18,159 nucleotides of DNA from NCBI GenBank assembly GCA_003221825.1, contig QHUE01000073.1, positions 1-18,159 of the forward strand, in the 5' to 3' direction. This document shows positions 7,312 to 14,525 of the stretch, in pieces. The notes under the pieces were generated by a model. It made no database searches. It saw only the letters and a list, made by a program, of their open reading frames with translations, and had not been told where the DNA came from. The translations under genes were made by a program, and so were the position numbers. Source of the DNA: Gemmatimonadota bacterium. GTDB lineage: Bacteria; Gemmatimonadota; Gemmatimonadetes; Gemmatimonadales; GWC2-71-9. Position 1 is the first letter of the stretch. Each line of letters starts with the position of its first letter.

Positions 7312-9567
7312 TCACAAGAGTGAAACGGGATCTCGATCGACGATCACCGCGCGGTGGCCCTTCGAGCGCCACGCGCGCACCACGCGCCCGAGCACCCGCG
7401 GCTCGGCGGCCTTCCCCAGCACGTGCCAGCGCCACTTCCCCTTGAGGCGCATCAGCGGACAGGGCGCCGGCCCCAGCACCGTGAGCGCGCCGTCCAGCCG
7501 CTCGGTCGCGGCGCGCCGCAGCCAGCCGGCGACCTTCTCCGCCAGATCCGCCGTGCGCGCGTGGTCGCTCGTCGCGATCACGAACCGCACCAGGCCGCTG
7601 CGCGGAGGATAGGGAGGGTTTGGAGGTGATCGCAGCGGCAATTCGGCCGCGGCAAACTCCGAGACCGAGTGCGCTGCTGCCGCCCGGATGGCGTGGTGAC
7701 CGGGCGCACGCGTCTGCACGAACACCCGCCCGCCGCGTGGCCCCCGCCCCGCCCGGCCCGCCACCTGGGCCACAAGCTGGAACGTGCGCTCGCCGGCGCG
7801 AAAATCGGGAAAATGCAGCCCGGTGTCGGCATCCACGACGCCCACGACCGTCACGTTCGGGAAATCGAGCCCCTTGGCGATCATCTGGGTGCCCAGCAGG
7901 ATGTCCACCTCGCCGCGCGCCATCCGCTCCAGGATGTGATGGTGCGCCCACTTGCTCGTCGTCGTATCGAGATCCATCCGCGCAATGCGGGCGCGCGGAT
8001 AGCGCAGCCCTACGAAGTGCTCGAGCTGCTGGGTGCCCAAACCGCGCAAGCGCTGGGTCTCGTGGCCGCAAACAACGCAGGTATCCGGTATACGCTCTTC
8101 GTGGCCGCAGTAGTGGCAGCGCATGGCCGGCGGCGTCTGGTGCACCGTCAGCGCGATGGCGCACTGGGGACAGCCGGGGACGTTGCCGCAGGCGGGACAC
8201 TGCACGAACGTCGCGAACCCGCGGCGATTGAGCAGCAGAATCACCTGCTCGCCGCGGTCCAACGCGCCGGAGACGGCAGTATCGAGCGCCTCGCTCCAGG
8301 GAATCACCCCTCCCCCCGTTTCGGCGGGCGCGAGGCGGGGCGCGCTGCGCAGGTCCACGACCTCCACCGGTGGGAGCGGCCGCGCCCCGATGCGGTCGGG
8401 CAGCGCGAACGTCGTGACACGTCCCTCGCTCGCCAGCTGCAGGCTTTCCAGCGACGGCGTGGCGCTTCCGAGGATCAGGCGCGCGCCCTCGAGTCGGGCG
8501 CGGATGCCGGCCGCGTCGCGCGCGTGGTAGCGCGGCGCCGACCCCTGCTTGTAGCTCGGCTCGTGCTCCTCGTCCACGACGATCGCGCCGAGCCGCTGCA
8601 CCGGCGCGAACACGGCGGAGCGCGGCCCGACCGCGACCAGCCGCTCGCCGCGGCGTAGCGCCCGCCACGCATCGGCGCGCTCGCCGTCGGACAGCCCCGA
8701 ATGCAGCACCGCAACCTTGTCGCCAAACACGCCGCGCACACGCGCGACCGTCTGCGGCGTGAGGGCGATCTCGGGCACGAGCAGGATCGCCCCGTTTCCC
8801 GACTGCACGACAGCACGAAGCACGTCGAGGTACACGAGTGTCTTGCCCGAGCCCGTAACGCCATGAATTAAGGCAGGTTGGTGGAGGGCGGTGCCAAGAA
8901 TTCCCTGTACGACACGGCGCTGGTCCTCGGTGAGCAAGGGGGGTGGAGGTGACGAGAGGTCTGCAAACGGATCGCGCATCTCGGGCACGCGCTCGATGCG
9001 GGCGAGCCCTTGCTGCACCAGGCCCTCGAGCGCGCTGGTCGAGAGGTTGAGCTGCTTGACGAGATGCGAAACCGGGGCCGAGCCGCCCAGCGCTTCGACG
9101 GTCTCGTAGACCGCCCGCCGCTTGGGCGCCCGCTTGAAGCGCCGCTCCCGCTCGAGCAGCGATTCCATCCCGTTTCCGGTGAGCACCAGCACCCGTTCCT
9201 CGAGAGGCGCCGGGCCTTTCGGCCGCGCCACGCTCCAGAGCGGCCCCGGCAGAATCGCGCGCAGCGAGAGACCGAGCGGCGCGCCGTAGTAGTCCGACAT
9301 CCAGCGCCCCAGCTCGAGCAGCGGCGGCGAGATCGCAGGCTCATCGTCCGGAGCGGCCATGATTGGCTTGATCTCCACGCCTGCTGACGGCAGATGGCTG
9401 ACGGCTTCAGTCACGATGCCCACCACGCTTCGGCCCCCTCCCCTCAGCGGCACTACGACGCGCGCGCCGGGTCCCACGCGCGGGGCGAGCGGTTCAGGGA
9501 CGGCGTAGATGTAGGAGCGGTTTACCGGGACGGGCAGCACCACCGCGACAAAGCGCGGCGTGCTCAT
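7312..9567 (-). CDS. priA: Primosomal protein N' (replication restart helicase PriA)
   Basis: 751 residues, normal for PriA. It recognises stalled replication forks and helps reload the replisome. Domains in order: 3'-DNA-binding and winged-helix region (1-200), a superfamily 2 DEAD/DEAH-type helicase with Walker A GVTGSGKT at 236-243 and DEEH at 332-335, and a zinc region with eight cysteines in four pairs (C457/C460, C466/C469, C484/C487, C497/C500). Then come the C-terminal helicase lobe with LGTQMIAKGLDFP and VAGRAGRGP, and the C-terminal domain. All key residues are intact. The ATG overlaps the stop of the epimerase gene (ATGA). The neighbours are unrelated in function, so the operon appears to be a general housekeeping string. 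Confidence 0.97.
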   Translation of the reverse strand: MSTPRFVAVVLPVPVNRSYIYAVPEPLAPRVGPGARVVVPLRGGGRSVVGIVTEAVSHLPSAGVEIKPIMAAPDDEPAISPPLLELGRWMSDYYGAPLGLSLRAILPGPLWSVARPKGPAPLEERVLVLTGNGMESLLERERRFKRAPKRRAVYETVEALGGSAPVSHLVKQLNLSTSALEGLVQQGLARIERVPEMRDPFADLSSPPPPLLTEDQRRVVQGILGTALHQPALIHGVTGSGKTLVYLDVLRAVVQSGNGAILLVPEIALTPQTVARVRGVFGDKVAVLHSGLSDGERADAWRALRRGERLVAVGPRSAVFAPVQRLGAIVVDEEHEPSYKQGSAPRYHARDAAGIRARLEGARLILGSATPSLESLQLASEGRVTTFALPDRIGARPLPPVEVVDLRSAPRLAPAETGGGVIPWSEALDTAVSGALDRGEQVILLLNRRGFATFVQCPACGNVPGCPQCAIALTVHQTPPAMRCHYCGHEERIPDTCVVCGHETQRLRGLGTQQLEHFVGLRYPRARIARMDLDTTTSKWAHHHILERMARGEVDILLGTQMIAKGLDFPNVTVVGVVDADTGLHFPDFRAGERTFQLVAQVAGRAGRGPRGGRVFVQTRAPGHHAIRAAAAHSVSEFAAAELPLRSPPNPPYPPRSGLVRFVIATSDHARTADLAEKVAGWLRRAATERLDGALTVLGPAPCPLMRLKGKWRWHVLGKAAEPRVLGRVVRAWRSKGHRAVIVDRDPVSLL

Positions 9568-10586
9568 CTGCGCCTGACGCCGAGGCCGGGCTCCGTGGGC
9601 AGGCGGATCTGTCCCTGGTCGATCGTCGCGCCAATGAACGGGTCGTCCACGGTCAGGGCCGCGCCATCGAGATCAGCGGCGTCCACGAGCGGCGTGAAGT
9701 GGGCGGCGGCGGTGATGCCGAGCGACGTCTCGATCATGCAGCCGACCATGACGAGCATGCCGTGCGCCCGTGCGGTGGCGATCATGCGCAGCGCTTCGCG
9801 CAGCGAGCCGCACTTGGCGAGCTTTATGTTGATTCCGTCCACTCGGGCCGCGAGCCGCGGGATATCGGCGGCGACCAGACAGCTTTCGTCCACCACGACC
9901 GGCAGATGGTGCTTGGACGCCACGCGCCGCACCTCGAGCAGGCCGTCCAGATCATCAGGCGCGAGCGGCTGCTCCAGAAACTCGACGCCGTACTCCTTCA
10001 AGACCGGGATCATCTGCTTGGCCCGTGCCACGGTCCAGCCTGCGTTGGCATCCACGCGCAGGGGCTTCCGCGTCGTCTCGCGCACAGTACGGAGAATCTC
10101 TTCGTCGCGGTCGGTGCCGAGCTTCACTTTCAGAATGGGGTAGTCCTCGGCTTCACGCACTTTGGCTCGCATCTTGTTCGCCGAATCGAGCCCGATCGTG
10201 AAGGAGGACAGGGGCGCACGCTTGGGATCGAGTCCCCACAGCCTCCACAACGGCTGCCGCAGCTTCTTCCCAACGAGGTCATGCAGCGCGGCCGAGAGCG
10301 CGGCGCGGGCCGCCCAGTTCTTCGGCAGCGCGTGCTCCCAGCGATCCTCCGCGGCTTCGAGGTCGAACGGATCGCGCGGCATGTGCGCGCTGAGCCGCTC
10401 GAAGCCGGCGAGCACCGTGTCGAGCGTCTCGCCATAGAACGAGGATGGATCGGCTTCACCCCATCCCTCTTGCCCGTCCTCATCGACGAGCCGGACCCAG
10501 GCGCGCTTGTAGCCGTTGGTCGAGCCACGGGCGATGACGAAGGGGTGGCGTGTCGTGATCGAGCACTGCTCGACGTGCAGCTTCAC
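9564..10586 (-). CDS. Dipeptide epimerase (enolase superfamily, L-Ala-D/L-Glu epimerase type)
   Basis: 340 residues from GTG 10586. This is a muconate-lactonizing-enzyme-like member of the enolase superfamily. The catalytic acid/base Lys of the KxK motif is in LKVKLG (K153/K155), metal ligands are D179 (RVDANAGW), E205 (FLEQP) and D233 (VVDES), and the second Lys is K255 (INIKLAKCG). The late DAADLDGAA segment resembles the Asp-x-Asp site that binds the dipeptide amino group in Ala-Glu epimerases. It would interconvert stereoisomers of dipeptides, typically recycling the murein peptide L-Ala-D-Glu. The open frame extends far upstream across corA, but that part is a shadow: the GTG overlaps the corA stop (GTGA), and the enzyme begins KLHVEQCSITTRHPF as the family does. 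Exact dipeptide specificity is uncertain. Confidence 0.9.
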   Translation of the reverse strand: MKLHVEQCSITTRHPFVIARGSTNGYKRAWVRLVDEDGQEGWGEADPSSFYGETLDTVLAGFERLSAHMPRDPFDLEAAEDRWEHALPKNWAARAALSAALHDLVGKKLRQPLWRLWGLDPKRAPLSSFTIGLDSANKMRAKVREAEDYPILKVKLGTDRDEEILRTVRETTRKPLRVDANAGWTVARAKQMIPVLKEYGVEFLEQPLAPDDLDGLLEVRRVASKHHLPVVVDESCLVAADIPRLAARVDGINIKLAKCGSLREALRMIATARAHGMLVMVGCMIETSLGITAAAHFTPLVDAADLDGAALTVDDPFIGATIDQGQIRLPTEPGLGVRRR

Positions 10587-11644
10587 AGCCAGCGATTCTT
10601 CTTGAGCCACCAGAGGATGATGCCGGAGACGGCGGCCATCGTGATCAGCGCGCCGTAGAAGCCGTAGGGGTGATGCGTCCACGGCATCTGGCTGAAGTTC
10701 ATGCCGAAGATGCCGCCCACGACGACCAACGGCAGCGCGATCGTCGCGACGATCGACAACTGCTTCATGACGCGGTTCATCCGGTTCGATGTCTGGGACA
10801 GGTAGGTTTCGAGCACGCCGGCGAGCAAGTCGCGGACCGTGTCCACCGATTCGGTGATGCGGATCGTGTGGTCGTAGACGTCGCGGTAATAGAGCTGTGT
10901 CTCGGGGCGAATGTAGCCGCAGGGGCGGTTCGTGAGGATGTTGAGCACCTCGCGCATCGGCCCGATGTGGCGCCGCAGCGAAAACGCCGCGCGCTTTGCC
11001 TTGAAGATCTCGTGAATCAGCTTCTCGTCGAACTGCTCGAACAGCCGCTCCTCCAGGCCATCGACCAGCCCGTTCAGCTCTTCGACCAGCGGGAAATACG
11101 CATCGACCGACTGGTCGATGATGTTGTGCATCATCATCTCGGCGCCGCGCGCCATCAGCTCCGGGCTGCGCATCAGCCGCTCCCGCACCGTGCTGCAGCT
11201 CTTGGAGGGCAGTGCGTGGACGGTGACGAGAAAGTTCTTGCCGAGGAAGAAATACATGTTCGACGTGGCGAGATCCCACGGCTCCGGCGTTCCCTCGTCG
11301 AAGCGAATGACCGCCATCACCACGAAGACGTAGCGGTCGTATTCCTCGAACTTGACGCGGGTCCCCGGCGACAGGGTGTCTTCGATGGCCAGCGGGTGGA
11401 ACCCGAAGACTTTTTCGAGCAACGCGTGCTGATGCATGCTCGTGCTTTCGATGTCCACCCACAGCTCGCCCTCCCCCGCCTGCAGGATCTCGCGGATGCG
11501 GGTGGGGGAAATGTCCTGCTCGAGCGCGCCATCGGGCCGCCGGTAGATGCTGGCCGGCCAATGCTTCGAGGCCTGTGGCTGCTGCGCCGGGGCGGTGGAG
11601 GCGGTCACCTGCTCAAGATAGCGCGCGCACGTGCGCGACGACAC
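10583..11644 (-). CDS. corA: CorA family divalent metal ion (Mg2+/Co2+) transporter
   Basis: Up to 353 residues. A long N-terminal cytoplasmic alpha/beta funnel (LLEKVFGFHPLAIEDTLSPG, then KFEEYDRYVFVVMAV) leads into a long helix and two C-terminal membrane helices, with the ion-selectivity motif GMN at about residues 314-316 (GIFGMNFSQMPW). The basic tail KKNRWL is typical. The start is uncertain: GTG 11644 lies inside the end of the deacetylase gene and has no good Shine-Dalgarno; GTG 11608 just past that stop is a reasonable alternative, leaving about 340 residues. The stop overlaps the epimerase start by GTGA. The function is well supported; cargo other than Mg2+ cannot be excluded. Confidence 0.92.
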   Translation of the reverse strand: MSSRTCARYLEQVTASTAPAQQPQASKHWPASIYRRPDGALEQDISPTRIREILQAGEGELWVDIESTSMHQHALLEKVFGFHPLAIEDTLSPGTRVKFEEYDRYVFVVMAVIRFDEGTPEPWDLATSNMYFFLGKNFLVTVHALPSKSCSTVRERLMRSPELMARGAEMMMHNIIDQSVDAYFPLVEELNGLVDGLEERLFEQFDEKLIHEIFKAKRAAFSLRRHIGPMREVLNILTNRPCGYIRPETQLYYRDVYDHTIRITESVDTVRDLLAGVLETYLSQTSNRMNRVMKQLSIVATIALPLVVVGGIFGMNFSQMPWTHHPYGFYGALITMAAVSGIILWWLKKNRWL

Positions 11645-12512
11645 CGGCGGCGAGCAGATCGAGTCGGTAGCCGCCTTCCAAGACGCCGACGACGGGACGG
11701 GTGCCCATCCGCTCGCGCAGCGCCTCCGTCCAGTGGACGATGTCGTCGGGCTCGAGCGTAAACTCGCCGAGCGGATCGCCGGCGAGTGAGTCGAATCCCG
11801 CGGAGACGAGGAGGATGTCCGGATGCCACTGCGCGAGCGCGGCGTCCACGCCGGCCAGGAAGTCGCGCGCGTAGACGGCGCGTGGCAAGCCGCCGGGCCG
11901 CGGAACGTTGAACACGTTGCCGACGCCGAGCTCGTCTTCCGCTCCGGTCCCGGGATACCAGGGGTACTGATGCATCGAGACGAACCGAATCGACGGATCG
12001 CGCTCGACCAGCGCCTGAGTCCCGTTCCCGTGGTGCACGTCCCAGTCCACGATCAGCACGCGCGCGCACCCGAGCGCCTGCGCGTGCCGCGCCGCCAGCA
12101 CCACGTTGTTCAGGAAGCAAAACCCCATCGCCCGAGCGGCGAGCGCGTGGTGGCCAGGGGGCCGCGTGATGCCGAACGCGCTGCCGGCCTGCAGCCCCTG
12201 TTCGACCGCCGCGAGCGCGACCCCCGCCGACGCGAGCACGCTCTCCAGGCTCCGGGCCCCGAGGAAGGTGTCGGCATCGAGTGCGCCGCCGCCGCGCGCG
12301 GCCAGCGTCTCGAGCATATCGAGATAGGACGGGGGATGGACGACTTCCAGCGACGCTCGTTGTGCCGGTGCGGCCTCGACCCAGCGCACGAGCGAGGCAA
12401 CGTCGGGGCGGCGCAGCGCGTCGAGCACCGCTTCGAACCGTTGCGGGCGCTCCGGATGCCCCGCGCCGCCGTAATGATGCCGGCACGCGGGATTCCAGAC
12501 GACGACGGACAC
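11613..12512 (-). CDS. Histone deacetylase / acetylpolyamine amidohydrolase family hydrolase
   Basis: 299 residues covering the single arginase/deacetylase-fold domain. Visible motifs are HPERPQRFEAV, the catalytic pair RPPGHHA (H121, H122), zinc ligands D158 and H160 (VDWDVHHGNGT) and D241 (SAGFDSLAGDPLG), and the conserved Tyr in LEGGYRLD (Y282). All catalytic residues of the class I/II HDAC-like zinc hydrolases are present. Bacterial relatives deacetylate acetoin-regulated acetyl-CoA synthetase (AcuC) or acetylpolyamines. Because an arginine decarboxylase sits in the same gene string, a polyamine substrate is possible, but this is inference only. The GTG start directly follows the TAG of the small membrane-protein gene, and the 3' end overlaps the annotated start of corA. 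Confidence 0.93.
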   Translation of the reverse strand: MSVVVWNPACRHHYGGAGHPERPQRFEAVLDALRRPDVASLVRWVEAAPAQRASLEVVHPPSYLDMLETLAARGGGALDADTFLGARSLESVLASAGVALAAVEQGLQAGSAFGITRPPGHHALAARAMGFCFLNNVVLAARHAQALGCARVLIVDWDVHHGNGTQALVERDPSIRFVSMHQYPWYPGTGAEDELGVGNVFNVPRPGGLPRAVYARDFLAGVDAALAQWHPDILLVSAGFDSLAGDPLGEFTLEPDDIVHWTEALRERMGTRPVVGVLEGGYRLDLLAAGVVAHVRALS

Positions 12513-12761
12513 CTATTCTTTGTGGTGCGTGTGCAACAGATCGCGCAGCAATTCGACCTCGCGTTTCATCTCTTTTCGCGCATCGGCGAGCTCCACCATC
12601 GCGCGGCGGAACCAGAACCACCCGAGGACGGCGAGCAGCGCGACGCCAACAAACACGGCGGCCCAGACGATCCGGTCGATCATCAACAACAACACGGCGT
12701 TGAGCAGCAGAAACCCGACCGCGAAAACCGTGACGGCGCGGGTGAACGCGTAAGTGCTCAC
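12513..12761 (-). CDS. Small two-helix membrane protein of unknown function
   Basis: 82 residues. Two hydrophobic helices (about residues 8-28 and 31-50) are followed by a charged, coiled-coil-like helix (VELADARKEMKREVELLRDLLH) and a His-rich tail. I do not recognise a family; the layout resembles small inner-membrane scaffold proteins with a cytoplasmic coiled coil. The GTG start overlaps the stop of the ubiquitin-like gene (GTGA), and its TAG is followed at once by the deacetylase start, so it is translated as part of the operon. The context suggests a membrane partner for the neighbours, without proof. Confidence 0.75.
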   Translation of the reverse strand: MSTYAFTRAVTVFAVGFLLLNAVLLLMIDRIVWAAVFVGVALLAVLGWFWFRRAMVELADARKEMKREVELLRDLLHTHHKE

Positions 12762-13033
12762 CGGACTGGCTGGCGCCTACCCGGCAGCACGATGAAAGGG
12801 GCGTTCGGCCCGGCGCCGAGCGCGCGCAGCGTGACCGACTCGTCGAGCACCAACGCGCCCCGAAACTTGACGACGCACGCCTCCTCGCCCGCGGTCGTCT
12901 TCAGCGCGGATCGCAGCGCTTCGCGTTTCAGCTGGGCGACTGTGGTCGTGTCATCGACCTGGAGCGAGACCTGCTCCCAGGCGGGCGTCACCATCACGCG
13001 CACGCCGTAGCGCTCGCCGACCCCGGCCGTCAC
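12758..13033 (-). CDS. Small ubiquitin-like (beta-grasp) protein
   Basis: 91 residues from GTG 13033. The pattern matches a ubiquitin/YukD-type beta-grasp fold: strand VRVMVTPAWEQVSLQVD, helix TTVAQLKREALRSAL, strand VVKFRGALVLDESVTLRALG, then NAPFIVLP. That is the ubiquitin order: strand, strand, helix, strand, short turn with an L-D-E step, then a final strand. The C-terminus ends RRQPVR and lacks a di-glycine, so covalent conjugation is unlikely. The GTG overlaps the previous stop (GTGA), and its own stop overlaps the next gene. The frame runs further upstream, but that part is a shadow of the preceding gene. The fold call is from pattern reading, not a search; ATG codons a little downstream are alternative starts. 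Confidence 0.72.
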   Translation of the reverse strand: MTAGVGERYGVRVMVTPAWEQVSLQVDDTTTVAQLKREALRSALKTTAGEEACVVKFRGALVLDESVTLRALGAGPNAPFIVLPGRRQPVR

Positions 13034-13311
13034 GCGACCTCCACCTGCGACGCCAGCGGCAGCGTCGAGAAAAACCGGTCGAGCGCCTGATCGAAGAACA
13101 AGGTCGAGGCGCGCACGCGAGTGACCCCTTTTTCCTTGTCCTCCCACGCGCTGATCACCACTTCCTCGCCCCCCTGGCCGCGCAGCGTCACGAACGTGGG
13201 CCCGGACGTTTCTACGAATGCCGCCGCATTGGGGACGCGCTCGGCGAAGAACTGCTGCACGCGCGCCAGCACATCGGCGGGCGAGAGCGAAACCGTCGTC
13301 GTGTGGATCAT
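13030..13311 (-). CDS. Small protein of unknown function with LSPADVLARV motif
   Basis: 93 residues from ATG 13311, whose first bases overlap the stop of the beta-propeller gene (ATGA). I do not recognise a family. The order looks alpha/beta: TTTVSLSPADVLARVQQFFAERV (helix), then FVETSGPTFVTLRGQGGEEVVISAWED with three strands, VTRVRAS (strand), and a closing helix FFDQALDRFFSTL. No signal or membrane segment is visible. The front helix repeats exactly the ten residues LSPADVLARV seen in the unknown protein next to pdaD. The stop overlaps the ubiquitin-like start by four bases, which makes a stoichiometric pair likely. Confidence 0.74.
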   Translation of the reverse strand: MIHTTTVSLSPADVLARVQQFFAERVPNAAAFVETSGPTFVTLRGQGGEEVVISAWEDKEKGVTRVRASTLFFDQALDRFFSTLPLASQVEVA

Positions 13312-14384
13312 GGAGTCCGGAGAATGGTGATGCCGGTCGGCTGCCGCGGAATCGGAATGGTGGCGACGCGGGCGCGCGTCGTGAGATCGATGACATCCAC
13401 GGCGCCCGGATCGATCCCGACGCTCTCCTGAGAGATGAAGGCCCAGCGACCGTCGGGGGAATAGGCCACCCCGTGCGGGAGTGGCTTCGAGGTCTGAATC
13501 TTCGCGACCTCCGTCAGGCTCTGCGCGTCCACCAGCGACACGCTTTGCGCTTTCTTGTTGGTCACGATCACCCACCGCCCATCGGCCGACGGCTCGACGT
13601 TGTACGCGCCCGCGCCCACGGGAATTTCCTGCAGCAGCTCGAGCGACGCGGCATCGAGCACCTGCAGCGTGTTGCCGTGATTGCACGCGACGTACAGGCG
13701 CCGGTCGTCCGGCGACACCGACACGAACGTCGGCATGCAGTCGTGTTGGGGCGGACCTGACGAGGTGGCATGCATGGGCATCATGGTCGGCGACACCCCG
13801 CTACCAGTCTTATGCCGGCGCCGGATCCTGAAGCTCTGCCGATCGATCTCCAGTATTTCGTCCGAATTCATGCAGGACACGTATACGAGCGTCCCGGCGT
13901 GGTTGGCCTTTACGCCGTGCGGCATGTCGCACGCGGGGAGATTCGTCAGCGGCGTCATCGTCGCGGTTTGTACGATGGTCACGAGGTTCATGCGCGGGTG
14001 ATCGCCGTGGAAATCGGAATTGGCGACGAAGGCCAGGGCGCCGTCGGGCGTGAGGGCGATCGTGGTGGGAAACATCTCCACCTGTGCCCGCCCCAGCAGC
14101 GTATCGCTGCCGGCGCTCATCTTCCACAGCGAACCATAGGGCGTCCCGTGCGCGATGGTCACGTACCAGGCCGAGCCGTCCGGTGCGACCGTCACGTTAT
14201 GCGGGCCGTCGATATCGGCGGGCATGATGCCGACGGGCACGACCTTGGCAACGGCCAGGGACGTCCCGTCCCAGGTCAACTCCGTGACGATGTCGCCCGA
14301 TTCGCTGGCCACCAGGATGCGGTAGCCCGGCGGAGGCGAAGCGGCGAGGCCCGCCAAGACGGCAAGTAGAGCGATGAGGCGCAT
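13308..14384 (-). CDS. Secreted YVTN/YncE-type beta-propeller protein
   Basis: 358 residues from ATG 14384. An N-terminal signal (MRLIALLAVLAGLAASPPPG) predicts export. The rest is a run of seven-bladed beta-propeller repeats with the usual blade ends (VTVAPDGSAWYV, IALTPDGALAFVANS, VSVSPDDRRLYVACN, VEPSADGRWVIVTN, VAYSPDGRWAFISQES). One linker is unusual: about residues 195-222 are rich in Met, His, Pro and Cys (MMPMHATSS to QHDCMP), which could bind a metal. The longer frame to 14522 adds an upstream tail covering the control region and is rejected. No good ribosome binding site is seen before the ATG. It is the first gene of the long minus-strand string. Function unknown; related proteins often act as surface or periplasmic sensors. 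Confidence 0.86.
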   Translation of the reverse strand: MRLIALLAVLAGLAASPPPGYRILVASESGDIVTELTWDGTSLAVAKVVPVGIMPADIDGPHNVTVAPDGSAWYVTIAHGTPYGSLWKMSAGSDTLLGRAQVEMFPTTIALTPDGALAFVANSDFHGDHPRMNLVTIVQTATMTPLTNLPACDMPHGVKANHAGTLVYVSCMNSDEILEIDRQSFRIRRRHKTGSGVSPTMMPMHATSSGPPQHDCMPTFVSVSPDDRRLYVACNHGNTLQVLDAASLELLQEIPVGAGAYNVEPSADGRWVIVTNKKAQSVSLVDAQSLTEVAKIQTSKPLPHGVAYSPDGRWAFISQESVGIDPGAVDVIDLTTRARVATIPIPRQPTGITILRTP

Positions 14385-14418
14385 TGGAAAAAAGATAGCG
14401 CAATCCTGACAGGGCGGC

Positions 14419-14453
14419 TGCCAGATTGAAACCGCGGGTTTGTCAAACTGGCA
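14419..14453. promoter_or_regulatory. Imperfect dyad, candidate activator (enhancer-binding protein) site
   Basis: Two arms, TGCCAGATTGA at 14419-14429 and TCAAACTGGCA at 14443-14453, are inverted repeats that match at 10 of 11 positions. The centre also contains the smaller palindrome GTTTG-T-CAAAC (14438-14448). The dyad sits between the divergent beta-propeller gene and the Hsp20 gene, with its centre about 60 bases upstream of the predicted Hsp20 transcription start. That is compatible with a sigma-54 activator or repressor site, though closer than most such sites. The role is inferred. Confidence 0.5.
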
Positions 14454-14471
14454 AGAAAGTGGCCCAAAAAA

Positions 14472-14487
14472 TGGCACGCCGGTTGCT
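14472..14487 (+). promoter_or_regulatory. Sigma-54 (RpoN) -24/-12 promoter of hsp20
   Basis: The sequence TGGCACG-CCGG-TTGCT matches the RpoN consensus TGGCAC-N5-TTGC in every defined base, with the GG to GC spacing correct. Transcription would start near 14498, giving a leader of about 28 bases that holds GGAGG at 14515-14519, six bases before the ATG. Sigma-54 promoters need an ATP-driven activator; a dyad upstream is a candidate binding site. The match quality and position make this a confident call. Confidence 0.85.
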
Positions 14488-14525
14488 TCGGGCCCCGGTG
14501 CAACCCTTTTTATCGGAGGCACAAT

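Noticed and set aside
7286..8668. Minus-strand frame of 460 codons inside priA
   Set aside because: Overlaps the well-supported priA frame on the same strand and is Arg/Ala-rich with no domain.
10587..11561. Upstream extension of the epimerase frame
   Set aside because: Runs through corA in another frame; the enzyme clearly begins at GTG 10586, which overlaps the corA stop.
13034..13396. N-terminal extension of the ubiquitin-like frame
   Set aside because: It is a shadow of the preceding small gene and of the propeller end; the GTGA overlap marks the natural start.
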